Positions 6,876-14,603 of a DNA stretch of 14,603 nucleotides are shown here, piece after piece. Below the pieces are notes generated by a model. That model was not told the origin of the DNA. It searched no databases and saw nothing but the letters and a program-made list of their open reading frames with translations. The first letter of the stretch is position 1. Every line of letters begins with the position of its first letter. Both the position numbers and the translations under genes were made by a program. The stretch comes from JBARRS01 sp049644345 (GTDB lineage Bacteria > Actinomycetota > Thermoleophilia > Gaiellales > Gaiellaceae): assembly GCA_049644345.1 (NCBI GenBank), contig JBARRS010000070.1, positions 1-14,603 of the forward strand, given 5' to 3'.

Positions 6876-7733
6876 TCATCCGGCTCGGTGCTTCGGCTCG
6901 GGGAAGTAGACGCGGCCGTAGGGCGGCAGGTCCTTCTGTCCCGCCGCTTCGTCGCGTTGCTCGCGCGCGGTGAACGCGGCGAACTCCTGAGCGCTGACCA
7001 CGTGGCCGATCCGGTACATGTGCCCGTGCCAGAGCCCGCAGAGCTCCGCGCAGCGGATGTGGAACGTGCCCAGCTTGCGCGGCGTCACGTAGGCGACGTT
7101 GTCGACGCCCGGGACGGCGTCGGCCTTCACCCCGAGCTCGTAGGCCCAGAACGAGTGGGTCACGTCGAGGGAAGTGACGTGGAGCTGGATCACCTTGCCG
7201 ACCGGTAGGTACAGCTGGCGCGTCTCGAAGTCACCGTTCTTCGGGTAGCGAAACGTCCAGTCCCACTGCTGGCCGATCACCTGGATCGGCAGCGCCGTCT
7301 TGTGACCCTTCGGGAGATCGGTCGGCGACGGCCCTTGCCCTCCCCCCGCACCGCTGGCGCTCGCGACGAGCGTGTAGCTCCCCCAGACCGCAAGCGCGAC
7401 CACGATCACGCCCGTGGTGAGCACCCAGGTCATCTGAATCGGCCCGTGGCCGCGGATCGGCGGCCCGTCGACGATCGCGGTGCCCCGCTCGCGGAAGGCG
7501 AAGAAGGAGTAGACGAAGAAGACGCACACGAGCAGGACGACCGGGGCGACGACCGCGAGCAGCACCGTGTTCGCGCCCGTCTGGTCGCTGGCCTCGGCAC
7601 TCATCCGCCCGGGCGGGAGGTGGGGGCCGAGGACGACCACGAGCAGGGGCTCGGCGATCGCGGTGAGCACGAGCCAGATCGAGAAGATGCGGACGCCGTG
7701 CTTGGAAACGCGCTGCCCGGAAGCCTCGATCAC
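6876..7733 (-). CDS. coxB: Cytochrome c oxidase subunit II (CuA)
   Basis: Subunit II accepts electrons from a c-type cytochrome or other donor through the binuclear CuA centre and passes them to subunit I. From the GTG at 7733 it is 285 residues. The CuA ligands are all present: H193 (DVTHSFW), C228, E230, C232, H236 and M239 in CAELCGLWHGHM. The aromatic electron-entry patch is GQQWDWTFRYP. There are three hydrophobic spans (about 14-36, 55-80 and 100-123), one more than the standard two. There is no heme c motif at the C-terminus, so this is aa3 rather than caa3 in type. The frame is open upstream to 7829, but the GTG start forms a GTGA overlap with the stop of the cupredoxin gene. Confidence 0.94.
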   Translation of the reverse strand: MIEASGQRVSKHGVRIFSIWLVLTAIAEPLLVVVLGPHLPPGRMSAEASDQTGANTVLLAVVAPVVLLVCVFFVYSFFAFRERGTAIVDGPPIRGHGPIQMTWVLTTGVIVVALAVWGSYTLVASASGAGGGQGPSPTDLPKGHKTALPIQVIGQQWDWTFRYPKNGDFETRQLYLPVGKVIQLHVTSLDVTHSFWAYELGVKADAVPGVDNVAYVTPRKLGTFHIRCAELCGLWHGHMYRIGHVVSAQEFAAFTAREQRDEAAGQKDLPPYGRVYFPEPKHRAG

Positions 7734-8389
7734 GCTACGTGAAGGAGCCCATCCATGTAGCCGAGGCTTTGCATCGGGCCGCCGAAACCGAAGATGAACG
7801 CGGCGGCGCAGGGCACGAAGCACTGCCACCGGTAGGTGCCGGGCTTACCCGTCCTGAACGTGAAGACGACCGTGTTGTGGGCCTCCTTCAGGGTGCACGG
7901 TGCGGCGCTGCACTGGTTCTTGGCGTTGGCGGACACGCCCTCGAGCGGCACGCTGACCCCGAGATCCGGGACCGCGAAGGTGTGCGAGGCGAGATCGGGG
8001 TTGAGGTTCTTGAGCGGCTTGCCGTTGACGATCATCGTGTCGCCGACGATCCCGCGCGGCTTGCCCCAGAAGCCGTTCCGAAGCCCCGTCGCCGTGTCGT
8101 ACTGGAGGATGGTCATCGTCACCGTCGCGTGCGCGGGCACCGTGAAGACGGTGGTGTGGTGCCATTTGCCGTGACTGTCCTGGGCGAGATAGGAGACCCA
8201 GTCCGGGTGCGGGCCGAATCCCAGTGACGCGACCGTCTGAAGGGTCAGCCTCGACTGGCCCGGCGCAGGCTGCCGAGCGGCGACCGCGTGCGGCGTCACG
8301 ATCAGGTAGCCGACGATGTAGTAGACGATTAGCGCGGTTCCCGCTGCGACACCGAGCAGAACTCCGAGCAGCTTCGCGCCAAGGCTCAT
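7730..8389 (-). CDS. Membrane-anchored CuA-like cupredoxin with altered copper site
   Basis: A 219-residue protein with one N-terminal membrane helix (about residues 8-32) and an extracytoplasmic domain that looks like a cupredoxin. Candidate ligand features are SHTFAVPDLGVSVPL (H136, comparable to the first CuA or blue-copper His) and YRWQCFVPCAAAF with C190-x3-C194, the CuA spacing. The His that should follow four residues later is F198, and no Met sits at the CuA position; M206 and M212 lie further on. C160 and C165 may form a disulfide. It is the first structural gene of the oxidase operon and overlaps coxB by four bases. I cannot name the family. Possible roles are an extra electron carrier, a copper chaperone for CuA or CuB, or a structural subunit. 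Start ATG at 8389; only a weak GAG precedes it. Confidence 0.82.
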   Translation of the reverse strand: MSLGAKLLGVLLGVAAGTALIVYYIVGYLIVTPHAVAARQPAPGQSRLTLQTVASLGFGPHPDWVSYLAQDSHGKWHHTTVFTVPAHATVTMTILQYDTATGLRNGFWGKPRGIVGDTMIVNGKPLKNLNPDLASHTFAVPDLGVSVPLEGVSANAKNQCSAAPCTLKEAHNTVVFTFRTGKPGTYRWQCFVPCAAAFIFGFGGPMQSLGYMDGLLHVA

Positions 8390-8478
8390 CGTCTCGAAGC
8401 CTCGATGTGAGTGCCGTAACTGCTCCGGGCGACCTCAGCCCGGTGGCGGGGCCTTCCTCCGGCGACCAGCGTTCGCAT
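8386..8478 (-). CDS. Probable 30-codon leader ORF of the oxidase operon
   Basis: A small frame starts ATG at 8478, reads MRTLVAGGRP at the beginning and HIEASRR at the end, and stops in an ATGA overlap with the cupredoxin start codon. GGGGGAG stands four bases before its ATG, while the cupredoxin start itself has only a weak site. This arrangement suggests translational coupling. The peptide is basic (six or more Arg) with no membrane helix. It lies just downstream of the putative promoter, leaving a leader of about 20 bases. It could be a regulatory upstream ORF or a chance frame in GC-rich DNA; the ribosome-binding site and the exact overlap argue for the former. Confidence 0.45.
   Translation of the reverse strand: MRTLVAGGRPRHRAEVARSSYGTHIEASRR
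8425..8443 (-). other. Hairpin inside the oxidase leader
   Basis: On the minus strand CCGGGC-TGAGGTC-GCCCGG forms a perfect six-base-pair, all-G/C stem with a seven-base loop. It lies within the leader ORF, about 36 bases before the cupredoxin start. There is no T run after it, so it is not a simple terminator. It could slow ribosomes or take part in leader control, or be incidental. Confidence 0.35.
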
Positions 8479-8504
8479 CGGACTCCCCCGTTAGAGGCGG
8501 CGGC

Positions 8505-8533
8505 ACGATAACCCCGCCGAAGGCAACTTGCAA
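8505..8533 (-). promoter_or_regulatory. Putative sigma-70-type promoter of the oxidase operon
   Basis: On the minus strand TTGCAA (8533-8528) and TATCGT (8510-8505) are separated by exactly 17 bases; each matches four of six consensus positions, including the key first A and last T of the -10 box. The predicted transcript would begin near 8498, about 20 bases before the leader ORF start. The -35 lies in the palindrome CTTGCAAG, which could also be an operator. Evidence is pattern only. Confidence 0.4.
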
Positions 8534-8651
8534 GCGACATCCGTCAGTTCGGCGACGAGGCCACTTCTTAGGGAGCTCATAGATCGCTCTTGGCTCGCTC
8601 TCAAGCACGGCTGCTTCCCTGGCCGGGTAACCGACAAGGCAAGGAGGAAGC

Positions 8652-8819
8652 ATGGTCACGATCGTTCTTCTCAATCTGCTGCTCGTCGCCGGAGCCATCG
8701 CGGCTTTGGCGGCCGTCTGCGGCATCCCGTACCGCTTCGGCCGCGCCGAGCGCTCCGCCGAGCAGGGTGCGGTTCACGAGCTGCTGATCCAGCCCGAGCG
8801 CGACCGGCAAGCGGCTTAG
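8652..8819 (+). CDS. Small membrane protein of unknown function (55 aa)
   Basis: The frame starts ATG at 8652 with an excellent AAGGAGG four bases upstream. It encodes one N-terminal hydrophobic helix (VTIVLLNLLLVAGAIAALAA, residues 2-21) followed by a polar, charged tail (FGRAERSAEQGAVHELLIQPERDRQAA). The gene is divergent from the oxidase operon and is followed by a strong hairpin, so it may be a single-gene unit. I do not recognise the family. The 120 bases between the oxidase promoter and this gene (8534-8651) hold no other gene, and no clear promoter hexamers for this gene could be picked out. Confidence 0.65.
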   Translation: MVTIVLLNLLLVAGAIAALAAVCGIPYRFGRAERSAEQGAVHELLIQPERDRQAA

Positions 8820-8832
8820 GCTCCTCGCGCGA

Positions 8833-8862
8833 GTGGAAGGCCCTGGAAGACGGGCCTTCCAC
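8833..8862 (+). terminator. Strong stem-loop after the small membrane-protein gene
   Basis: GTGGAAGGCCC, an eight-base loop, then GGGCCTTCCAC give a perfect 11-base-pair inverted repeat, 13 bases after the stop at 8819. It has no T tract, as is often the case for proposed terminators in high-GC actinobacteria. It would separate the small gene from the pantothenate cluster. Because the repeat is symmetrical, a protein-binding operator for the downstream genes is an alternative. Confidence 0.55.
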
Positions 8863-8883
8863 GGCCGCGGAGGACGAAGCGGC

Positions 8884-8889
8884 TAGGCT
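8884..8889 (+). promoter_or_regulatory. Possible -10 element for the pantothenate cluster
   Basis: TAGGCT matches the TAnnnT pattern 37 bases before the GTG of the DUF2520 gene and downstream of the hairpin. A good -35 box is not visible at the standard distance. This is a weak call based on position between the hairpin and the first gene. Confidence 0.22.
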
Positions 8890-8926
8890 TCACGCTGCCC
8901 GGTATCCGCTACGGAACTGGAGCGGT

Positions 8927-9583
8927 GTGTTCGAGACCATCAACGTCATCGGCCGCGGGCGCGTCGGCTCGGCCGTCGCCGCCCGACTCGAGGAGCGCGG
9001 CGTGGCGCTGCGCGAGGACGACCCCGAGCTCGTCCTCGTCTGCGTGCCGGACGGCGCGATCGTCGAGGTCGCGCGTTCGTTGGCGCCGGGGCCTTGGGTC
9101 GCGCACGTCAGCGGCGCGACGCCGCTGACAGCGCTCGACCCGCACGAACGGCGGTTCTCGGTCCACCCGCTGCAGACGTTCACGCGCGCGCGGGGGCCCG
9201 AACAGCTCGACGGAGCGTGGGCGGCGGTGACGGCGGAGGGCGAGGAGGCTCGGGAACGCGGCGCCGAGCTTGCGAAGCTGCTCGGGCTCCGGCCGTTCGA
9301 GCTCGCCGACGGGGCGCGCCCGCTCTACCACGCCGGAGCAGCGATCGCGTCGAGCTATCTCGTGACCCTGCACCGGGTCGCCTCCGACCTCTTCCGCGCC
9401 GCCGGCGCGCCGCCCGAGGCGCTCGTGCCGCTGATGCGCCGCACGATCGAGAACGACTTCGAGCTGACGGGGCCGATCGAGCGCGGCGACTGGGAGACGG
9501 TCGAGTCGCATCGTCGCGCCATCCGCGACGTCCGGCCCGAGCTCGAGCCCCTTTACGACGTCTTGGCCGAGGCGACGAAATGA
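8927..9583 (+). CDS. Rossmann-like / DUF2520 oxidoreductase-type protein
   Basis: A 218-residue protein with an N-terminal NAD(P)-binding Rossmann unit (INVIGRGRVGSAVAARL, residues 5-21, GxGxxG at G9-G14) and a C-terminal helical domain of the kind found in 6-phosphogluconate dehydrogenase-like enzymes (DUF2520). Conserved blocks include VLVCVPDGAI, HVSGATPL, SVHPLQTF and PLYHAGAAIASSYLVTL. No function is established for the family. It overlaps panC by four bases, and panC overlaps panB, so it is part of a pantothenate operon; a role as ketopantoate reductase is an inference from fold and context. The frame is open upstream to 8528, but that part crosses another gene and the hairpin. The GTG at 8927 has GGAG four bases upstream. 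Confidence 0.88.
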   Translation: MFETINVIGRGRVGSAVAARLEERGVALREDDPELVLVCVPDGAIVEVARSLAPGPWVAHVSGATPLTALDPHERRFSVHPLQTFTRARGPEQLDGAWAAVTAEGEEARERGAELAKLLGLRPFELADGARPLYHAGAAIASSYLVTLHRVASDLFRAAGAPPEALVPLMRRTIENDFELTGPIERGDWETVESHRRAIRDVRPELEPLYDVLAEATK

Positions 9584-10341
9584 AGACGCTGCGGACGATC
9601 CCTGAGCTGCGCGGGGCGCTCGGGCCCGGGCGGACCGGCTTGGTGCCGACGATGGGAGCGTTCCACGCGGGCCATCTCTCGCTCTTCAAGGCCGCGCGCG
9701 AAGAGTGCGACGTGGTCGTCGGAAGCCTCTTCGTCAACCCGGCGCAGTTCGCCCCCGGCGAAGATCTCGAGCGCTACCCCCGTGACGAGCAGCGCGACGC
9801 GAAGCTGGCCGACGAGGCGGGCGTCGACTACCTGTTTGCGCCAACGGCCGACGAGCTCTACCCGCCCGGCTACCAGACCTGGATCGAGGTCGAAGAGCTC
9901 GGCCGCGTGCTCGAGGGCGCGCACCGACCCGGCCACTTCCGCGGCGTCGCAACGATCTGTCTCAAGCTGTTCCACCTCGTCCGTCCGCAGGTCGCCTACT
10001 TCGGCCAGAAGGACGCTCAGCAGGTGGCAGTGATCAAGCGGATGGTTCGCGACCTCGACCTCGACGTGGAGGTCCGCGTCCTCCCCACGGTGCGCGACGC
10101 CGACGGCCTCGCCGTCTCTTCCCGGAACGCGTACCTCTCACCCGAGGAGCGCGAGCGCGCGCTTGTACTTCCGCGGGCGCTGCAGACGAAGGATCCGGGC
10201 GAGGCGCGTGCGCTCCTAGACGGGCTCGAGATCGACTACGTGGAGGTCGCCGACTTCGAGCCTCGCGTCCTTGCAGCGGCCGTTCACGTCGGAGGAACCC
10301 GCCTGATCGACAACGTCGTCCTTGAAGGAGAAACCGCATGA
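9580..10341 (+). CDS. panC: Pantothenate synthetase (pantoate--beta-alanine ligase) PanC
   Basis: PanC joins pantoate and beta-alanine with ATP to form pantothenate. The nucleotidyltransferase features are PTMGAFHAGHLSL (residues 23-35, the HxGH of the HIGH motif at 29-32), FVNPAQF, GEDLERYPRD, HRPGHFRGVATICLKLF, YFGQKDAQQ, and the KMSKS-like DGLAVSSRNAYLS (175-187). At 253 residues it is about 25-30 shorter than typical. The loss lies in the C-terminal domain: the helix after ALVLPRAL is short and the loop before AAVHVGGTRLIDNV is trimmed. All catalytic segments are intact. The ATG at 9580 overlaps the DUF2520 stop (ATGA). The frame is open upstream to 9094 but that is a shadow of the DUF2520 gene. 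Confidence 0.95.
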   Translation: MKTLRTIPELRGALGPGRTGLVPTMGAFHAGHLSLFKAAREECDVVVGSLFVNPAQFAPGEDLERYPRDEQRDAKLADEAGVDYLFAPTADELYPPGYQTWIEVEELGRVLEGAHRPGHFRGVATICLKLFHLVRPQVAYFGQKDAQQVAVIKRMVRDLDLDVEVRVLPTVRDADGLAVSSRNAYLSPEERERALVLPRALQTKDPGEARALLDGLEIDYVEVADFEPRVLAAAVHVGGTRLIDNVVLEGETA

Positions 10342-11246
10342 GCACGCGTCCACGCACACCCGGCCCTGCCACTCCAGCGCCAGGCAAGCTCCCGCTCCCC
10401 GAGCTGCGCGAGATGAAGCGGCGCGGCGACAAGATCGTGATGGTCACTGCGTACGACGCGCCCGGAGCTCGGCTGGCCGACGCCGCGGGAGTCGACCTGA
10501 TCCTCGTGGGTGACACCGCGGCGATGGTCGTGCTCGGCCACGAGTCGACCGTGCCGGTCTCGATGGACGAGATGCTCTGGCTGACGCGGACGGTCGCGCG
10601 TGCGGCGAAGCGGCCGCTCGTGATCGGCGACATGCCTTTCGGCTCGTATCAGGTGTCCGACGAGCGGGCGGTCGAGAACGCGATCCGGTTCGTCAAGGAG
10701 GGCGGCGCGGACGTCGTCAAGCTCGAGGGCACCGGGCCCTCGCTCTCGCGCGCGCGGGCCATCGCCGGCGCGGGTATCGGCGTCATCGGCCATGTCGGGC
10801 TGACACCACAGTCGGCGACCGTGCTCGGGGGCTTCAAGGCGCAAGGGCGCTCCGGTGAGCAAGCGGTGCGTCTCTTCGAGGACGCGCTCGCGCTCGAGGC
10901 TGCCGGATGCTTCGCGGTCGTCCTGGAAGCGGTACCCGCGCCGGTGGCGGCCCGGATAACAGAAGCGCTCGCCGTGCCGACGATCGGGATCGGCGCCGGC
11001 GTCGAGTGCGACGGCCAGGTGCTCGTCTACCACGACCTGCTCGGGCTGTACGAGGGGCGCGCGCCGCGGTTTGTGAAGCGCTACGCCGACCTCGCAACGG
11101 AGATCCGCGGCGCACTGGAGGAGTACGCCGCAGACGTCCGCTCAGGCGCCTTCCCCAGCGAGCAACACACGTACTCGATCCCGGACGAGGAGCTGGCGGA
11201 ATTCGAGGCGGCGCTCTCGGCTACCGCGCGCGAGCATTCACGGTGA
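10338..11246 (+). CDS. panB: 3-methyl-2-oxobutanoate hydroxymethyltransferase PanB
   Basis: PanB makes ketopantoate from 2-oxoisovalerate and methylenetetrahydrofolate, the first committed step of pantothenate synthesis. The 302-residue TIM-barrel protein has TAYDAPGARLADAAGVD at the first strands, Mg ligands D59 (LVGDT), D98 (IGDMPFGSYQ) and E130 (VKLEG), GHVGLTPQS, the catalytic Glu E197 (VLEAVP), and TIGIGAG-x-CDGQVLVYHDLLG. These match E. coli D45, D84, E114 and E181 with a steady offset. An N-terminal tail of about 15 residues rich in Pro/Thr/Arg is extra. The ATG at 10338 overlaps the panC stop (ATGA), with AAGGAG seven bases before it. The 3' end overlaps the converging Yip1-like gene by 26 bases. 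Confidence 0.96.
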   Translation: MSTRPRTPGPATPAPGKLPLPELREMKRRGDKIVMVTAYDAPGARLADAAGVDLILVGDTAAMVVLGHESTVPVSMDEMLWLTRTVARAAKRPLVIGDMPFGSYQVSDERAVENAIRFVKEGGADVVKLEGTGPSLSRARAIAGAGIGVIGHVGLTPQSATVLGGFKAQGRSGEQAVRLFEDALALEAAGCFAVVLEAVPAPVAARITEALAVPTIGIGAGVECDGQVLVYHDLLGLYEGRAPRFVKRYADLATEIRGALEEYAADVRSGAFPSEQHTYSIPDEELAEFEAALSATAREHSR

Positions 11247-11793
11247 CGGCGCCGAGCACGAGCAGCGCGAGCGCCCAGGCGACGAACGCAAGCTCGACCC
11301 CGACGAAGGCGAGATTTCCTGCGCCCTTGTCCGAGCCGCCGCTGCGAAAGAGATCCTCGCCGTAGATCGCGAGCCGGGCCGGCCAGATGAGGAGCGAAAG
11401 GGCAATAGGCGCCGCGGCGTAGGCGACGACGTGCCGGGCGCGGCGGAAACTGGCGCCGGCACTCGCGACGCGCTCGCCTGCATACAGGAGCAGGCCAATG
11501 AGCCAGTAGAGCACGGGCCCGTAGATCGCGCCTCCGATGAACGAGACGACGGCGACGAGCAGTCCGTCGTAGACGGGGTCGTCCATCAGGTGGCCCCAGG
11601 TCGGCGTCCAGAGAATCGCCGCTACTCCCGCCAGGATCGTGAGCGCGGTCACCGCCTCCTGCCGCGCGCGAGCCGCCTCTTCCGAGTCGTCGCGCAGCGC
11701 GGCGAACACCTCGCGCGGCCGCCTCAGAACGAGCACCGCGCGCAGAAGCCAGAGACGCTCGTCCGCGATCGCGGGCTCGGCGCGAGCACTCAT
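11221..11793 (-). CDS. Yip1-like integral membrane protein
   Basis: A 190-residue protein with about five hydrophobic segments (near 50-66, 76-96, 95-109, 121-140 and 161-187) after a charged N-terminal region containing VLVLRRPREVFAALRDD. The PRE-F-x-L segment at the N-terminus and the helix with AYAAAPIALSLLIWPARLAIYG resemble YIP1-family bacterial membrane proteins, whose function is not known. The ATG at 11793 has no clear Shine-Dalgarno sequence and starts 10 bases after the methyltransferase stop, so coupled translation is likely. Its end overlaps panB on the other strand. The family assignment is a visual judgement and only moderately sure; that it is a real membrane protein is more secure. 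Confidence 0.75.
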   Translation of the reverse strand: MSARAEPAIADERLWLLRAVLVLRRPREVFAALRDDSEEAARARQEAVTALTILAGVAAILWTPTWGHLMDDPVYDGLLVAVVSFIGGAIYGPVLYWLIGLLLYAGERVASAGASFRRARHVVAYAAAPIALSLLIWPARLAIYGEDLFRSGGSDKGAGNLAFVGVELAFVAWALALLVLGAVTVNARAR

Positions 11794-11803
11794 GCAGCGG
11801 AGG

Positions 11804-12464
11804 TTACTGGCCCGGCTTCCGCAGCCAGGCCGTGATCCCGGCGCGGAGCCGCGCGGGCACGAGCCGCTCGAGCCGAACGAGCGCAGCGTTCGCGCTCGAG
11901 CCGGTCTCGAAGTAGTTCGCGGTCAGCCAGCCGCCGACCTCGAACCCGGCCTCGCGCCCGAGCGCGAGCAGCTCATCGACCGTGTACTCGCGGAAGTGCC
12001 CGGGATTCGCGGGCTCAGCGCGGATCGGCTCGAACGGGTTGCGCCCGACGAGCATCCGCGCCCGGTTCCCCAGCCGGACTGCGTTCGGCGTCTGGAGGAC
12101 GAGCCAGCCGCCTGGGCGCAGCGCTTGACGGAGCAGTCCGAGAACGTGGAGCGGCGAGACGCGGAGGTGCTCGATCACCTCAGCGCAGACGACCAGGTCG
12201 TACGCTTCGAGCTCGGGCCACGACCCGTGCCGCTCGGTCTCGTTCAGGTCGAAATCGACGTGCCGCTCGCCCTCGCGGGGCGAGAAGCGCTCGTCGCGGA
12301 AGCCGAGACTGTCGACGGTTGCGCCGGGCAACCGCCGAAACTCCACTGCCTCGTAGGCTGCTCCGACATCGAGGATCCGGACCGGTCCCTGGACCAGGTC
12401 CCTGGCCAGGTCCAGAAGCACGCCGTAGCGACGCGCGTGCATGCGCAGGTACGGATCCGACGAC

Positions 12465-12481
<17 letters not shown>
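11804..12481 (-). CDS. Class I SAM-dependent methyltransferase
   Basis: A Methyltransf_11/23-type protein of 225 residues from the TTG at 12481 (212 from an ATG at 12442). Motif I is RILDVGAAYEAVEF (36-48), where the usual second Gly of GxG is Ala-Ala. The acidic end of strand 2 is unclear (VDSLGFRDERFS), then DFDLNE precedes motif IV YDLVVCAEVIEHL (94-106), followed by the post-motif LRQALRPGGWLVLQTPN (117-132). The C-terminal part has GHFREYTVDELLALGREAGFEV, typical of small-molecule or lipid-linked sugar methyltransferases. The substrate cannot be told. The TTG start overlaps the end of uvrA by 17 bases, and the Yip1-like gene follows by 10 bases, implying one operon. Confidence 0.85.

Positions 12482-14603
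<2,122 letters not shown>

Noticed and set aside
5822..6973. Long plus-strand open frame (383 codons) opposite coxA
   Set aside because: Composition is Arg/Glu/Asp/Gln-rich with no domain, as expected for the antisense frame of a GC-rich membrane-protein gene; coxA on the other strand is unmistakable.
6876..7733. caa3-type oxidase (cytochrome c fused to subunit II)
   Set aside because: No CxxCH heme c motif follows the CuA domain; the protein ends about 45 residues after the Met ligand.
8390..8504. Known riboswitch in the oxidase leader
   Set aside because: I looked for TPP, cobalamin, glycine, c-di-AMP and SAM consensus elements and could not match any; only the short hairpin and leader ORF remain.
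8528..8926. Upstream extension of the DUF2520 frame
   Set aside because: It crosses the 55-aa gene in another frame and the 11-bp hairpin, and the Rossmann domain begins right after the GTG at 8927.
9094..9579. Upstream extension of the panC frame
   Set aside because: The added residues are Arg/Ala-rich and lie wholly inside the DUF2520 gene; the ATG at 9580 gives the standard PanC N-terminus.

Overview
The window is a dense, high-GC bacterial chromosome segment with no mobile elements, CRISPR arrays or RNA genes that I can see. Short 4-base ATGA/GTGA overlaps between consecutive genes, frequent GTG and TTG starts, a tsaE-tsaB-rimI-tsaD cluster and an aa3-type oxidase operon with a Caa3_CtaG-type assembly factor suggest an actinobacterium. 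A deep-branching high-GC lineage such as Thermoleophilia/Gaiellales is my best guess. That is inference from gene style and content, not a database result.

Layout. (1) Positions 1-3158, minus strand: read in the direction of transcription, an FmdB-type zinc ribbon, a family-4 uracil-DNA glycosylase, then tsaE, tsaB, rimI and tsaD (cut by the left edge). The last three Tsa proteins, with RimI beside them, belong to the tRNA t6A-modification machinery and neighbouring ribosomal protein acetylation. (2) Positions 3232-8478, minus strand: a cytochrome c oxidase operon. In transcription order it holds a probable 30-codon leader ORF, a membrane-anchored CuA-like cupredoxin, coxB (CuA subunit II), coxA (subunit I), coxC (subunit III), a 47-residue single-span membrane protein missed by length-filtered gene calling, and ctaG. 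A plausible promoter lies at 8505-8533. (3) Positions 8652-11246, plus strand: a 55-residue membrane protein, a strong hairpin, then a tightly overlapping pantothenate cluster made of a Rossmann/DUF2520 protein, panC and panB. (4) Positions 11221-14603, minus strand: uvrA (N-terminus beyond the right edge), a SAM-dependent methyltransferase and a Yip1-like membrane protein. The last of these converges on panB with a 26-base coding overlap.

The most interesting part is the oxidase operon. CoxA keeps all heme and CuB ligands and the Glu in GHPEVY, but has Ile where the K-channel Lys normally is and Arg where the D-channel entry Asp normally is. It also has an extra two-helix N-terminal extension. 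The first structural gene encodes a CuA-like cupredoxin with Cys-x3-Cys but without the usual downstream His-x2-Met. Two very small genes (a leader ORF and a 47-aa membrane protein) appear to be part of the operon. Elsewhere, the DUF2520 protein is a reasonable candidate for the missing ketopantoate reductase step next to panC/panB, and UvrA has a degraded first zinc module.
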